The notes: generated from the letters alone by a model not told the origin. A stretch of 64,000 nucleotides of DNA from an uncultured PS1 clade bacterium (GCA_902624095.1 CACNWB010000002.1:56153-120152), one strand, 5' to 3'. Numbered from the stretch's first letter, positions 53,631 through 62,242 are shown. Numbers and translations: made by a program.

Positions 53631-55133
53631 ATGCAACTGAGCCAATCGATCCGTCTCAAGCAAAAGCAGTCCATGGTAATGACGCCAAGACTGCAACAAG
53701 CCATTCGAATGTTGCAGATGAATAATCTGGATCTGACCAGCTATCTGGAAGATCAGGCGCTCGAAAACCCATTTCTTGAAGTTGCGGCCAATAGCGCTGA
53801 GGGCGAGGAAACAGGCGGCAATGAAGCGTTTGATGCCGCCGCGCCGGATACTGTACGGGCGGAAGCCGCCAGCACCATTGATACAGATATGAAAGCCGGT
53901 GCCAGCCCACAAGATGACCCTGCAGGGCAGCAAGATTTTGACAATCGCTTTGATTACAGCCCCGCCGACGGGCCGCGGGGCTGCCAAAACCCACAAGGTG
54001 GCGACCAAGACTGGGACTTGATCGCATCAACCATTGCCGATCGGCCGCCCTCTTTGTTCGAGCATGTTGGACGACAGATCGACATGGCTTTTGATGAACC
54101 CAAGCAACGCATGATTGCCCATATTCTTACCGGCGCGCTGTTACCAAGTGGCTGGATGGGCAAGCAGGTCGATGACATTGCCGAAGAAAATGACCTATCG
54201 CGCGATGATGTTGCGCGAGTTTTAACCCGCATGCAGAAATTTGAGCCGACTGGCATTTTCGCCATGGGGCTAACTGATTGTCTGCGCCTGCAGGCGCGCG
54301 AGGCCGGTGTACTTGACGCGCCTTTTGAAGTTTTGCTGGATAATTTGGAATTGCTGGCGCAGGGCAAGATCGACCAGCTAGCGCGCCGATGCAAAGCCTC
54401 GCCTGAAGACGTGCGGAAGATGTTGCGCCGCATTCGTCAGTTCGACCCGAAACCAGCCGAAACTTTTTTCGGCGAAGTGGAAATTGTAAACGCGCCCGAC
54501 CTAATCGCCTATCTTGGTCCCGACGGATGGGTCGTTGAACTAAACAAATCGACCTTGCCGGGAATTACGATTGACGAAAATTATGCAGCGCGGCTGAAAA
54601 AACGGGTTGCCGAGCAAGCCGAACAGAAATTTACCATGCAGGCGCTTTCCTCGGCACGCTGGCTGAAGCGGGCTATGCAACAACGCAATGAGACCACATT
54701 GGCAATAGCCGCCGAAATCGTCCGCCAACAGACACCATTTCTAGAAAAAGGGGCAAATCACCTAAAGCCGCTTTTGCTGCGCGATGTGGCCAAGGCCGTG
54801 GGCATGCATGAAAGCACGGTAAGCCGTGTGACAACTGGACTGATGATTGCCACGCCGCGCGGCAGTGTGACATTGAAATCGTTTTTCAGTGTATCGCTGG
54901 CTTCTGAGGACAGTGAAGCCGGTACATCAGCGGCTTCTGTGCGTCATTTGATAAGTGAAATAATTGCTAAAGAGGAGCCGTGCGATCCCTTCAGTGATGA
55001 TGAAATCGTAAGGCGCATCAATGCCGGCGGCGTTGCCGTTGCGCGTCGCACGGTTGCCAAATATCGCCAGATTTTGAAAATTCCGTCTTCGGCAGAGCGT
55101 CGCCGTCGCGCGCGTCTGAACGCATCTGTCTAA
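53631..55133 (+). CDS. rpoN: RNA polymerase sigma-54 factor RpoN
   Basis: A 500-aa sigma factor. Region I is Gln-rich (SIRLKQKQSMVMTPRLQQAIRMLQMNNLDL); region II is acidic (about 55-130). The core-binding region follows (about 150-300), then the helix-turn-helix LRDVAKAVGMHESTVSRVT and the RpoN box ARRTVAKYR near the C-terminus. ATG 53631 has GGGAG upstream, so the track start is too early. Sigma-54 needs the FleQ/FleT-like activators encoded at 32.8-35.3 kb; rpoN inside a flagellar cluster suggests a flagellum-dedicated copy, possibly one of several. Confidence 0.96.
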   Translation: MQLSQSIRLKQKQSMVMTPRLQQAIRMLQMNNLDLTSYLEDQALENPFLEVAANSAEGEETGGNEAFDAAAPDTVRAEAASTIDTDMKAGASPQDDPAGQQDFDNRFDYSPADGPRGCQNPQGGDQDWDLIASTIADRPPSLFEHVGRQIDMAFDEPKQRMIAHILTGALLPSGWMGKQVDDIAEENDLSRDDVARVLTRMQKFEPTGIFAMGLTDCLRLQAREAGVLDAPFEVLLDNLELLAQGKIDQLARRCKASPEDVRKMLRRIRQFDPKPAETFFGEVEIVNAPDLIAYLGPDGWVVELNKSTLPGITIDENYAARLKKRVAEQAEQKFTMQALSSARWLKRAMQQRNETTLAIAAEIVRQQTPFLEKGANHLKPLLLRDVAKAVGMHESTVSRVTTGLMIATPRGSVTLKSFFSVSLASEDSEAGTSAASVRHLISEIIAKEEPCDPFSDDEIVRRINAGGVAVARRTVAKYRQILKIPSSAERRRRARLNASV

Positions 55134-55207
55134 ACTGCCTAGTATTATCAGGCCCAATAAAAGCGAGCCTGCTTGAGAACAATCCCCTTATGGAAAAACC
55201 TGTCTTT

Positions 55208-55396
55208 TTAAGCCTTTTTGCCGGGCTTATTGGGCGGACCGATAAAATCATCGGGCAACGGGCTGTCGGCCTCTTCTGTGCGTGTCACAGGCAGATAGTG
55301 ATCGATTGTTTGCGTGTATTCTTGAACAGGTTTGTCGGCTTCGTCAAAAAACACGAAACGCACGCCCATATTTTCATTGGCAAGAATTTTGTCCAT
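55208..55396 (-). CDS. 62-aa protein with sigma-54 promoter
   Basis: A 62-residue protein, MDKILANENMGVRFVFFDEADKPVQEY.., with acidic and Pro-rich end (LPDDFIGPPNKPGKKA). GGAG lies 8 bp before ATG 55396, and a sigma-54 element is just upstream on the same strand, which argues for a real gene. No family recognised; no signal peptide or membrane helix. It is convergent with rpoN. Confidence 0.6.
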   Translation of the reverse strand: MDKILANENMGVRFVFFDEADKPVQEYTQTIDHYLPVTRTEEADSPLPDDFIGPPNKPGKKA

Positions 55397-55407
55397 GTCA
55401 AATCTCC

Positions 55408-55421
55408 GTTACTCTAGAGTA
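55408..55421. promoter_or_regulatory. Perfect 14-bp palindrome in the leader of the 62-aa gene
   Basis: TTACTCTAGAGTAA is a perfect palindrome between the predicted sigma-54 start point and the start codon of the 62-aa gene. It could be an operator; no known regulator is assigned. Confidence 0.4.
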
Positions 55422-55425
55422 AGAC

Positions 55426-55442
55426 ATGCATTTTATGTGCCA
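55426..55442 (-). promoter_or_regulatory. Sigma-54-like promoter for the 62-aa gene
   Basis: On the minus strand: TTGGCACATAAAATGCA, perfect TTGGCAC and GG-N10-GC, but ATGC for TTGC at -12. The predicted start is about 20 nt before the start codon. Confidence 0.65.
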
Positions 55443-55452
55443 AAACGGCCTG

Positions 55453-55788
55453 TTAACTAGCTTCGGACATGATAGTTTGCAAAAGATCGCGATGGGCGGG
55501 TGGCATATCAGCAATGCGGTGCAATACCAAAGCCGAACTGAAAACTCGAATATCTGTTGGTCCCTCAACTTGCGCCATGGCGGGCCAAGGCAAACCTGAG
55601 AGCACTTCGGGAATACCGAACAAATCGCCTTGGTGATAGCGATGCAAAATTCGGCCTTCGGTCGTCAGAATGTTAATCTGCCCGCGTTCAAGCAAATAAA
55701 TATGCCGGGTCTGCTGACCGGCGCGGAAAAGAATTTCGCCATCAATCATGCGGTAGGTTTCGTTGTGGCTGTGGTCAAAAATGTTCAT
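55453..55788 (-). CDS. Stand-alone cyclic-nucleotide-binding-domain protein
   Basis: A 111-aa protein that is only a Crp-type cNMP-binding fold: RMIDGEILFRAGQQTRHIYLLERGQINILTTEGRILHRYHQGDLFGIPEVLSG. No DNA-binding domain follows. The phosphate-binding cassette is not clearly intact, so ligand binding is uncertain. It overlaps the next upstream gene by 4 bp and is last in a three-gene minus operon. Confidence 0.75.
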   Translation of the reverse strand: MNIFDHSHNETYRMIDGEILFRAGQQTRHIYLLERGQINILTTEGRILHRYHQGDLFGIPEVLSGLPWPAMAQVEGPTDIRVFSSALVLHRIADMPPAHRDLLQTIMSEAS

Positions 55789-56150
55789 GCTGCATCAACG
55801 CCCTCCGCACCAACACCTTGGCGCCGCATAATGTCTCCTGCGAGGCTGCGCGATAGCGGCCATGTCAGCCGATCTTCTGCAGCTAGTGTTTTCTGCACAA
55901 GCTGGCGCGGACAGCATATTACCGCGCAAGGTGTCGCAGCGATAATGTGGCTGCGATAGTTCTCAAGCGCAAAAAGCTCGAGCGGCAGCAACAAGGTGTT
56001 AGGCCCGAAAGTTCTGCCTGTGCGAGCGTTTTTAGCCGTACCGCGCTCAATAATGAATGCGAGATCCGCAGTTTGCTCAGGCAAGATAATCGCGTCTCCG
56101 CTGGCGGTAATTCGCCGCGGAATGTCATGGAGGAGTTTGCGATTGATCAC
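55785..56150 (-). CDS. Degenerate cyclic-nucleotide-binding-domain protein
   Basis: A 121-aa protein whose pattern (ITASGDAIILPEQTADLAFIIERGTAKNARTGRTFGPNTLLLPLELFA) resembles a cNMP-binding beta-barrel without the usual Gly-Glu cassette. It has two Cys at ICCPRQ. Coupled (ATGA) to the next, clearer cNMP-domain gene, so the two may form a heterodimer. No DNA-binding part. Confidence 0.6.
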   Translation of the reverse strand: MINRKLLHDIPRRITASGDAIILPEQTADLAFIIERGTAKNARTGRTFGPNTLLLPLELFALENYRSHIIAATPCAVICCPRQLVQKTLAAEDRLTWPLSRSLAGDIMRRQGVGAEGVDAA

Positions 56151-56158
56151 TGTACGCC

Positions 56159-56464
56159 CTATCCGAGGTGTAGATCGTCGGCAATCTCGACCGTTGCGAT
56201 GCAGCGATTAAAAAAATCCATAGCTTCGGCGCGCCCGTGTAACCTATAGATACGCATGGCGGCATAACGCCCGGCGGCAAAAGCCACAGCTTCGGGGTCG
56301 CAATGGCGGGCGGTTACAGCATCCAGCAGGCTTTCCACGCCGTCGCGCAATGCTTCCAAGCGGGCCACTTCTTCGCCGGACAATTCCCGACCGTCGTAGT
56401 CATTCTCAATCGCGTCAGCCAGCATGCGCTGGCGATAATTTTCAAGGTCTATAATTTTGTCCAT
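56159..56464 (-). CDS. Unknown helical protein, first gene of the cNMP operon
   Basis: A 101-aa helical protein from ATG 56464 (GAGAGAG upstream; the track start 56497 is too early). The N-terminus reads DKIIDLENYRQRMLADAIEN, the middle GEEVARLEALRDGVESLLDAV. No family recognised. It is 8 bp upstream of the next gene, so the three minus-strand genes form one operon. Confidence 0.65.
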   Translation of the reverse strand: MDKIIDLENYRQRMLADAIENDYDGRELSGEEVARLEALRDGVESLLDAVTARHCDPEAVAFAAGRYAAMRIYRLHGRAEAMDFFNRCIATVEIADDLHLG

Positions 56465-56703
56465 TTTTTCATCTCTCTCGCCACGCGTTGCGCGCAAAAA
56501 CGCACATCAGCCAAATATAATAACGACAATGGGGCGCATGCCTTTACGCTGGAAATCCGCTTTTCTTGATGGTGCAGTGGGTAAATTTCGGAAATCAATA
56601 TTGTGTTCGACGACGGCAGGTTTTATTTTGCAAAGCCTTGCGCATGTGCTAGTGAACACGCGTTCTGAAGCCTTCTTGTGTTTTAATGTGGTTTCATGTC
56701 TCG

Positions 56704-56780
56704 GGCGGAGTAGCTCAGCTGGTTAGAGCAGCGGAATCATAATCCGCGTGTCGGGGGTTCAAGTCCCTCCTCCGCTACCA
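56704..56780 (+). tRNA. tRNA-Met (anticodon CAT, elongator type)
   Basis: A 77-nt cloverleaf: acceptor GGCGGAG/CTCCGCT, D arm GCTCAGCTGGTTAGAGC, anticodon stem GCGGA/TCCGC with loop ATCATAA, T arm GGGGGTTCAAGTCCCTC, and encoded ACCA end. Anticodon CAT. The body resembles alphaproteobacterial elongator tRNA-Met more than tRNA-Ile2, which also has CAT. A T-rich stretch follows. Confidence 0.92.
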
Positions 56781-56790
56781 TTTTTCATTT

Positions 56791-57000
56791 TTAAATCATT
56801 TTATCTGAATAGGCCTCGTGTTTGGTTTTGCGCCCAATTACCCGCTTGCGCCACTGTCGAAAGCTTGAAGGTTTCATATTGAGCCTCATCAGTTTAATCA
56901 CCTCACTCTCTGACACGCCGAATTGGCGTTCAATCGCTTCGAAGGTGCTCTTGTCGTCCCATGCCAGCGCAATAATTTCTGATATTTGAGCTTCATTCAT
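56791..57000 (-). CDS. DUF2805/TIGR03643 family protein
   Basis: A 69-aa protein with the family pattern: IIALAWDDKSTFEAIERQFGVSESEVIKLMR, then KPSSFRQWRKRVIGRKTKH. The first part has a helix-turn-helix look. The family is widespread in marine bacteria and its function is unknown to me. It follows the tRNA on the opposite strand by 10 bp. Confidence 0.85.
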   Translation of the reverse strand: MNEAQISEIIALAWDDKSTFEAIERQFGVSESEVIKLMRLNMKPSSFRQWRKRVIGRKTKHEAYSDKMI

Positions 57001-57168
57001 GAGTTTGACTTAAAATTTATTCGAGGTTTGTCCAGAATTTCTAAATAACCGCGCGCGCAGAAATACCTTGTCTATTGAGAAAAGAACAGAGACTGGTTTT
57101 GCATCTCCAAAATATTGTCCTTCTAGCTCTTTTGTGCCTATCCTTAATTCTAAATTGGGGAGGAAGTC

Positions 57169-57969
57169 TTGAAATCAATCGAAGGGCGAGTAGCAATTGT
57201 GACTGGCGCTGCTAGGGGAATAGGCCTGGCAACGGCTAAAAAGTTAAGTGACGCCGGTGCGAGAGTTGTCATTAATGATCTAGATGAAGCCGAGGCAATC
57301 AGTGCTGGGGAACAAATCAAAGGCGCAGAAGTCTTTTGTGCGGATCTAACTGAGCGGGATAGTGGCGATAGACTAGTAGATTTTGCTGTAGATCGTTTGG
57401 GAGGGATCGATATTTTGGTAAATAATGCCGGATATATCTGGCACAGCGCTATTCACAACATGACAGATGACCAGTGGGACGCAATGTTGGATATTCATGT
57501 AAGTGCTCAATTCCGAATTTTACGCGCCTATGGCAAGTGGTTGAGAGCTAATGCGGATAGAAATTCGCATTTCAGAAAGGTTGTAAATATTTCTTCCACA
57601 ATGGGTTTGCATGGCGGAGCAACCCAGTTGGCTTATTCGGCTGGCAAGGCGGCAGTGGTGGGGCTCACTAAAACCCTGGCAAAAGAATGGGGAAGGTTTA
57701 ATGTAACCGTTAATGCCGTTGCTTTTGGTGCTATAGAAACAAGGCTCACTAGCCCGTACGAAACTGAGCCAAACATCGCTATTGTGAAAGGTGAAGAACG
57801 TAAAGTGGGCCTGAGCCTTCAGCAAATTGAAGAGAATAAAAATGCGTCTCCGCTTGGAAAAATAGGTAGTCCCGAGGACGCTGCAAACGCAATTTACCTA
57901 ATGTGCATTCCGGAGTCTGATTGGATTACTGGGGAGGTGCTACTCGCTAGCGGCGGAGTGCGGTCTTAG
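57169..57969 (+). CDS. Short-chain dehydrogenase/reductase (FabG-like)
   Basis: A 266-aa classical SDR. NAD(P)-binding TGAARGIG at residue about 12, NNAG at about 85, catalytic Ser in NISSTMG and YSAGK. After the catalytic site lies a longer substrate loop. The start is TTG 57169 with a strong GGGGAGGAAG site. Substrate unknown. The stop overlaps the convergent DUF3047 gene by 4 bp. The sequence is AT-richer than the flagellar and downstream genes. Confidence 0.88.
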   Translation: MKSIEGRVAIVTGAARGIGLATAKKLSDAGARVVINDLDEAEAISAGEQIKGAEVFCADLTERDSGDRLVDFAVDRLGGIDILVNNAGYIWHSAIHNMTDDQWDAMLDIHVSAQFRILRAYGKWLRANADRNSHFRKVVNISSTMGLHGGATQLAYSAGKAAVVGLTKTLAKEWGRFNVTVNAVAFGAIETRLTSPYETEPNIAIVKGEERKVGLSLQQIEENKNASPLGKIGSPEDAANAIYLMCIPESDWITGEVLLASGGVRS

Positions 57970-59069
57970 TTCGAATCCATTTCAAAAATATTTATTTGAG
58001 TTTTTCCGTCTTGTACTGAAACATTCGCAAATTCTGCGTTCGCACCACGCCGTCCAAACAAAGAGTTCCCGATAAACCAAACACCAACGATTTTTTTAGG
58101 CATTTCACCACCCACAGAAGTGGAGTAATCGGTATAAATATTTCTCTTATGCTGGTGCCATTCACCAAGTCCATCTTGTCCACTTTGTACAACTATGTGG
58201 GTCTCTACCTTATCCCATCCGGCTAGAGGGCATCTGTAAAATGTTTCTGGAGCCAACGAGTGGCTCCAATACCAGGTGATGTCCTGCCCATTATCAAATT
58301 CAATTGCGATGCTCATATAATCGTGCGTTGGCAAAGTGGTCTCGGGGGCAATGGCAGGAAGCTTTCTGTAAAGCCACGAAAAATCTATCTCAGTCGTTTT
58401 TGTTAGAGGAATATCGAGTTCCTTTTTAATAATGCCACCGTCGTCGTTTGTTTTTACAAATACACCTGGGCCTCTGGACGTTTGTTTGCTTCCGAAAATA
58501 TTGCTCGCGCCTAGGTACCAAAGATGATCGAACCCTGCCGGCAGAGACTTTACGAGCTCAGAATTTCTTTCGGCCTTTGCGAGACTTTGCGCAAATGCCG
58601 TCTTGTCCAGCTGGCCCTCATTTAATTTGGCGGCAGAAATTTTGAAATCTAAATCAGTCTTAGGCATCATTTCATATGAAGAATTTAGCTTTCCTTTTTG
58701 GTTGCCTAAAACAACATTTGGCGGATTAAGAAATGCTACGTGGAGAAGGCCGTCATCATTAGCAATAATGATTTCATCGTTGAACGTTAACTGAAATACC
58801 TCTCCGTTATCGCCAAACCTCACCCATATAAGATGGCGAGCCTCCATTGGAGCTTCGAGGCCAATGTCTAATGATCCTTCAGCGGAAACTAGTATTTTGT
58901 CGCCCTTCGCTGCCTCTAGGCCAGTGCTAATCCAGCCTTCGTGGCTGGACTTTAGCTGCACTTTAACATTCGCAAGTGCCCCAGAGAGGCTAAAAATACA
59001 TAGGGCTAGTGCAAGAGAACTATTTATCAGGAAACTTTTTATCGACCCACTTATTGCTGAACAAAACAT
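57966..59069 (-). CDS. DUF3047-type secreted protein
   Basis: A 367-aa protein with a signal peptide (to about residue 34). ATG 59069 (GGAGG upstream) replaces the track start. The C-terminal half has the DUF3047 pattern: TEIDFSWLYRKLPAI, HDYMSIAIEFDNGQDITWYWSHSL, then VGVWFIGNSLFGRRGANAEFANV. The N-terminal half is a separate beta domain (SHEGWISTGLEAAKGDKILVSAEG), resembling a LecA/PA-IL-like carbohydrate-binding fold; this is tentative. Function unknown. Confidence 0.78.
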   Translation of the reverse strand: MFCSAISGSIKSFLINSSLALALCIFSLSGALANVKVQLKSSHEGWISTGLEAAKGDKILVSAEGSLDIGLEAPMEARHLIWVRFGDNGEVFQLTFNDEIIIANDDGLLHVAFLNPPNVVLGNQKGKLNSSYEMMPKTDLDFKISAAKLNEGQLDKTAFAQSLAKAERNSELVKSLPAGFDHLWYLGASNIFGSKQTSRGPGVFVKTNDDGGIIKKELDIPLTKTTEIDFSWLYRKLPAIAPETTLPTHDYMSIAIEFDNGQDITWYWSHSLAPETFYRCPLAGWDKVETHIVVQSGQDGLGEWHQHKRNIYTDYSTSVGGEMPKKIVGVWFIGNSLFGRRGANAEFANVSVQDGKTQINIFEMDSN

Positions 59070-59161
59070 AACTACGACCTCCAAAATGCACTTTGTCTAA
59101 TATACCTACAACCGGGTGGATTAAGCCGCGACATTTTGAACGAGATGACAGACAAGAAATT

Positions 59162-59938
59162 CTATTTTCTCGAAACGAGTAACTGCCATATTTTTTGGAC
59201 CAACTGTGATGATAAAAATGGCAACGAAGCTCGGTATATTATGCCTGGTGTAATTTCCATTCTGCCTGCTTTGGATGCTTTTTCGGCGGACATAACTATG
59301 AAACCGGGTTCGGACCACAATATTCCTGGTACTTTTTTCTGCAGATGATCCAGGCCGGCCCGTCTGTGGATATCAGTTCTTACATATCCTGGATGTACAG
59401 TTGTCACACACACGTTGAACTTTTTGGTTTCTAAATAGGCGCTTCTTCCATACGCACTTATCGACGATTTTGCGGCTGCGTAAACGGCAGACTTTGGCAT
59501 GGGCACATATGCTGCAATCGAACTTATAATGACAAACCTGCCTTCTCTATTGGACTTCATTATTGGGAGGACTGCTTCCGCAAGATCAATAACTCCTCCG
59601 CATAGCAAGTAGTAAAGCTTTTCTCTATCTGAGGCGCTTGTATCGCCAATATTTGCGGCCAATGTCTGGCCAGCGTTAGCAATTACAACTTCTGCGACCT
59701 TTGCTGCATGCAAGACCTTTCTCACTCCTTGTTTTGTTGACAAATCAGCGCACAGATATTTGTGATTTCCTTCATGCGGTTTGGGCATTTGTCGAATGGC
59801 TTTTTTTAAAGCATCTTCGTTGCGGCCAATAGCAATGATATTATAACCGTCATGTGCGAGCCGACTGGCATATGCCTTTCCAATGCCGGAGGAGGCACCG
59901 GTTATCAACGCATATCGGTTTGAATTTTTGTTTTCCAT
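59162..59938 (-). CDS. Short-chain dehydrogenase/reductase
   Basis: A 258-aa SDR. TGASSGIG at residue about 14, ANAG at about 88, Ser in IISSIAAY and YAAAK catalytic pair, followed by VHPGYVRTDIH. The C-terminus is hydrophobic/basic (SLPFLSSQLVQKIWQLL), as in membrane-associated 'DltE-type' SDRs. Substrate unknown. It belongs to the AT-rich block. Confidence 0.87.
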   Translation of the reverse strand: MENKNSNRYALITGASSGIGKAYASRLAHDGYNIIAIGRNEDALKKAIRQMPKPHEGNHKYLCADLSTKQGVRKVLHAAKVAEVVIANAGQTLAANIGDTSASDREKLYYLLCGGVIDLAEAVLPIMKSNREGRFVIISSIAAYVPMPKSAVYAAAKSSISAYGRSAYLETKKFNVCVTTVHPGYVRTDIHRRAGLDHLQKKVPGILWSEPGFIVMSAEKASKAGRMEITPGIIYRASLPFLSSQLVQKIWQLLVSRK

Positions 59939-60043
59939 GGGCAGCCTTTAGAAATCGGGTTTCGGGTGATTCTCCTTACTTTACAGCTTACAAATCTAAA
60001 GGCACACTCACGTTACTAAAACTTTAGCTTTCAGGAGTCTGTC

Positions 60044-60757
60044 ATGATCAGAAATATTATTTGCTCTGCACTATTGGTGTTTATGCCGTTTTCGGCTCTA
60101 GCTCAATCTGTGTGGGTAGACTATTCGTTAGTTTTAAAGCCCGGAACCCAAATTGGAACTGCCAAAGCTGTGTCTGAGTACCTTGGAAGCAACGATAAAT
60201 TTGAGGGACTGGCAATATTCAACGCTGAAGTTATAAATGGTGCTAATCCTCAGACGCACAATCTGGCTATCATTTATGAAGACCAGGAAAGTTGGGATAG
60301 ATCACTTTCAGCGCTGACTGGATCCACTGAGAGAGAAAAATTTCTAAGAACGATGCGCGCAAATGGTGAAGTCATTGGCGAAACTGCTTATCTTCACGTT
60401 GCAGGCTGGGGTCAGCCTGGAAACGAAGGCACGCAGTATATAGGTTTTGCCATGAATGTCTCAAACCCGAAACGATATGTGGAACTATTGGCGGAATATG
60501 CCGACCAGCCAGGCAATGCTACTGAGATTGCCAGCATAGACCTCTACCAAGTTTTAGCTGGCGCGCCCAGTGGCGTAACCCATGTTGTCGTTATTTCTGC
60601 TGAAAAAAGATATCAATTCATGGAGCGTTACAACTCACCAGAGTTTGCAAAGTATCTGCGCAAATTTGCCTCGGTAAGAGAAGTGCTTGGGGTAAATTAT
60701 GCTGACAATATTAGCTTTTCAGGTGGCCTGAGTATAGGAACACTGAGAAAAGAATAA
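60044..60757 (+). CDS. Secreted protein of unknown function
   Basis: A 237-aa protein with a signal peptide (cleavage ALA-QS at about 21). Two similar alpha/beta halves can be seen (VDYSLVLKPGTQIGTAKAVSEYL / IGFAMNVSNPKRYVELLAEYA), with TFDxYL-like strands, suggesting a duplicated ferredoxin-like or Dabb-type fold. No family name recognised. CAGGAG precedes ATG 60044. Last gene of the AT-rich block. Confidence 0.7.
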   Translation: MIRNIICSALLVFMPFSALAQSVWVDYSLVLKPGTQIGTAKAVSEYLGSNDKFEGLAIFNAEVINGANPQTHNLAIIYEDQESWDRSLSALTGSTEREKFLRTMRANGEVIGETAYLHVAGWGQPGNEGTQYIGFAMNVSNPKRYVELLAEYADQPGNATEIASIDLYQVLAGAPSGVTHVVVISAEKRYQFMERYNSPEFAKYLRKFASVREVLGVNYADNISFSGGLSIGTLRKE

Positions 60758-60879
60758 TTGAATTTTGTGTGCGATAAAATATCGTGAAAAGTACCTTTAT
60801 CTGCTTACAAACATGCCATGATTTTTCCTGACTCATGCAAATGCGGTTTTAATGTCATGGGTGTGAAGGGAAGGGCATT

Positions 60880-61683
60880 ATGGCGTTAATAGACGTGAAT
60901 GGAACACAGATACATTATATTGATGAGGGGCCGCGCGATGCGCCGGCGATTATTTTCAGCAATTCCATGTTTTTTGACGTGACTATGTTCGAAAAACAGG
61001 CCACGGCTTTTGCTGATAATTATCGCATTGTGCGCTATGACCATCGTGGGCAGGGCGGTAGCGCCAAAGAGCCTCGCAACGCATTGGATATGGACACGCT
61101 GACAGACGATACGGCGGCTTTAATCGAAGCACTGGACTTGAAAAAATGCTGCTTTGTCGGCAATTCGATGGGCGGTTTTATCGGCTTGCGTCTGGCGGCG
61201 CGCCGCCCTGACCTGATTGCATCGGCGGTAATTATGGGTTCATCAGCCGATGCCGAGGTGAGCGTAGAAGCCATGGAAGCGGTGACGGAAGCTATTGAGC
61301 AAAACGGCGTCGCACCGGTTGTTGAAGATGTTTTATATTTCATGTTGGGCGACACAACCCTGAACAATCCCGACCGCGCACCCATCCGTGAGCGGGTCGC
61401 AAATATGCTTAAAAGCCGGACCCCTGATTATGCGAATTCTGTTTGGAACATTGCTCACAGAAAATCTGTGACAGACGAGTTGGCAAATATCAGCGTGCCG
61501 GTTCTGGTAGTCGCTGGCGATGAAGACCACACCTATCCGCCGGATCATTCGCAGCGCATAGTCGATGGCATTGCCGACGCAAAATATGAGCTGATGACCC
61601 AAACGGGCCATGTGCATGCCGTGGAACGCCCTGATGCCGTTAACGCCTTATTGAAAACACACCTGGCCGAAACCGGTTTTTAA
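60880..61683 (+). CDS. Alpha/beta hydrolase (3-oxoadipate enol-lactonase-like)
   Basis: A 267-aa alpha/beta hydrolase. Oxyanion/N-terminal motif HYIDEGPRDAP, DHRGQGGS, nucleophile elbow GNSMGG (Ser about 99), acid GDEDHTYPP, and His in TGHVHAVERP. The pattern is like PcaD-type enol-lactonases, but no pca genes are near, so the substrate is open. GGGAAGGGCATT precedes ATG 60880. Confidence 0.85.
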   Translation: MALIDVNGTQIHYIDEGPRDAPAIIFSNSMFFDVTMFEKQATAFADNYRIVRYDHRGQGGSAKEPRNALDMDTLTDDTAALIEALDLKKCCFVGNSMGGFIGLRLAARRPDLIASAVIMGSSADAEVSVEAMEAVTEAIEQNGVAPVVEDVLYFMLGDTTLNNPDRAPIRERVANMLKSRTPDYANSVWNIAHRKSVTDELANISVPVLVVAGDEDHTYPPDHSQRIVDGIADAKYELMTQTGHVHAVERPDAVNALLKTHLAETGF

Positions 61684-61695
61684 TGTCGATGGCAC

Positions 61696-62242
61696 ATGAT
61701 TGCTCCTACGTCGCGCCTGAATTATGAACCGATTGCATTGCACCACGTACAGCTTTTTCATCGCCTCAATTCTGACCCGCAGGGAATACGCTATTTTCCG
61801 GCAGTGCTGGGTGCAGCCCCGACCGATGCGTTGATTGCGCGTATTGCCGAGCATCGCGCGCGTCTTGGGTTTGGGCAGGAGGCCGCCTTTTTGTCGGCAA
61901 CAAGCACATTTGCCGGATTTATTGGTTTGTTGTGTGCTGAATTTGACGCGCTGTTCACGCTGGCCGATGAATTTGGTTGGCTTCTGGCGCCTGAATTTTG
62001 GAGATAGGGGCTGACGCCGTAACGAGTGCGGGCTGCCATGACATTGGGTTTTAAGGAACCACGGCTCGGTGATATTGCGTCTCTCACGGCAGGTGTGAAG
62101 GCGCCATACATTCGAATGATGGAAAAAAATCGGTATGCGCCGCTATCTTCAGAATGATTTCAAGCACCCGTCCTTGGCTGATAACGACTGCTTGCGCGCT
62201 TACGTGCTTTATCGCATAAGGGCCCAAGAATTGCTCTCGTAG
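61696..62242 (+). pseudogene. Decayed GNAT acetyltransferase
   Basis: The first 103 codons encode a GNAT N-terminus (LNYEPIALHHVQLFHRLNSD..., ending FGWLLAPEFWR). The same frame then continues GNAT sequence (RVRAAMTLGF, RMMEK) past two in-frame stops, TAG and TAA. After a run of seven A the family match (IGMRRYLQNDFKHPSLADND..VLYRIR) shifts frame until a stop at 62242. Two nonsense codons plus one frameshift make this a pseudogene unless the assembly is wrong. Confidence 0.85.

Noticed and set aside
56704-60880. tRNA-flanked integrative island with att repeat
   Set aside because: No second copy of the tRNA 3' end and no integrase gene were seen; only the compositional change is kept as a weak finding.
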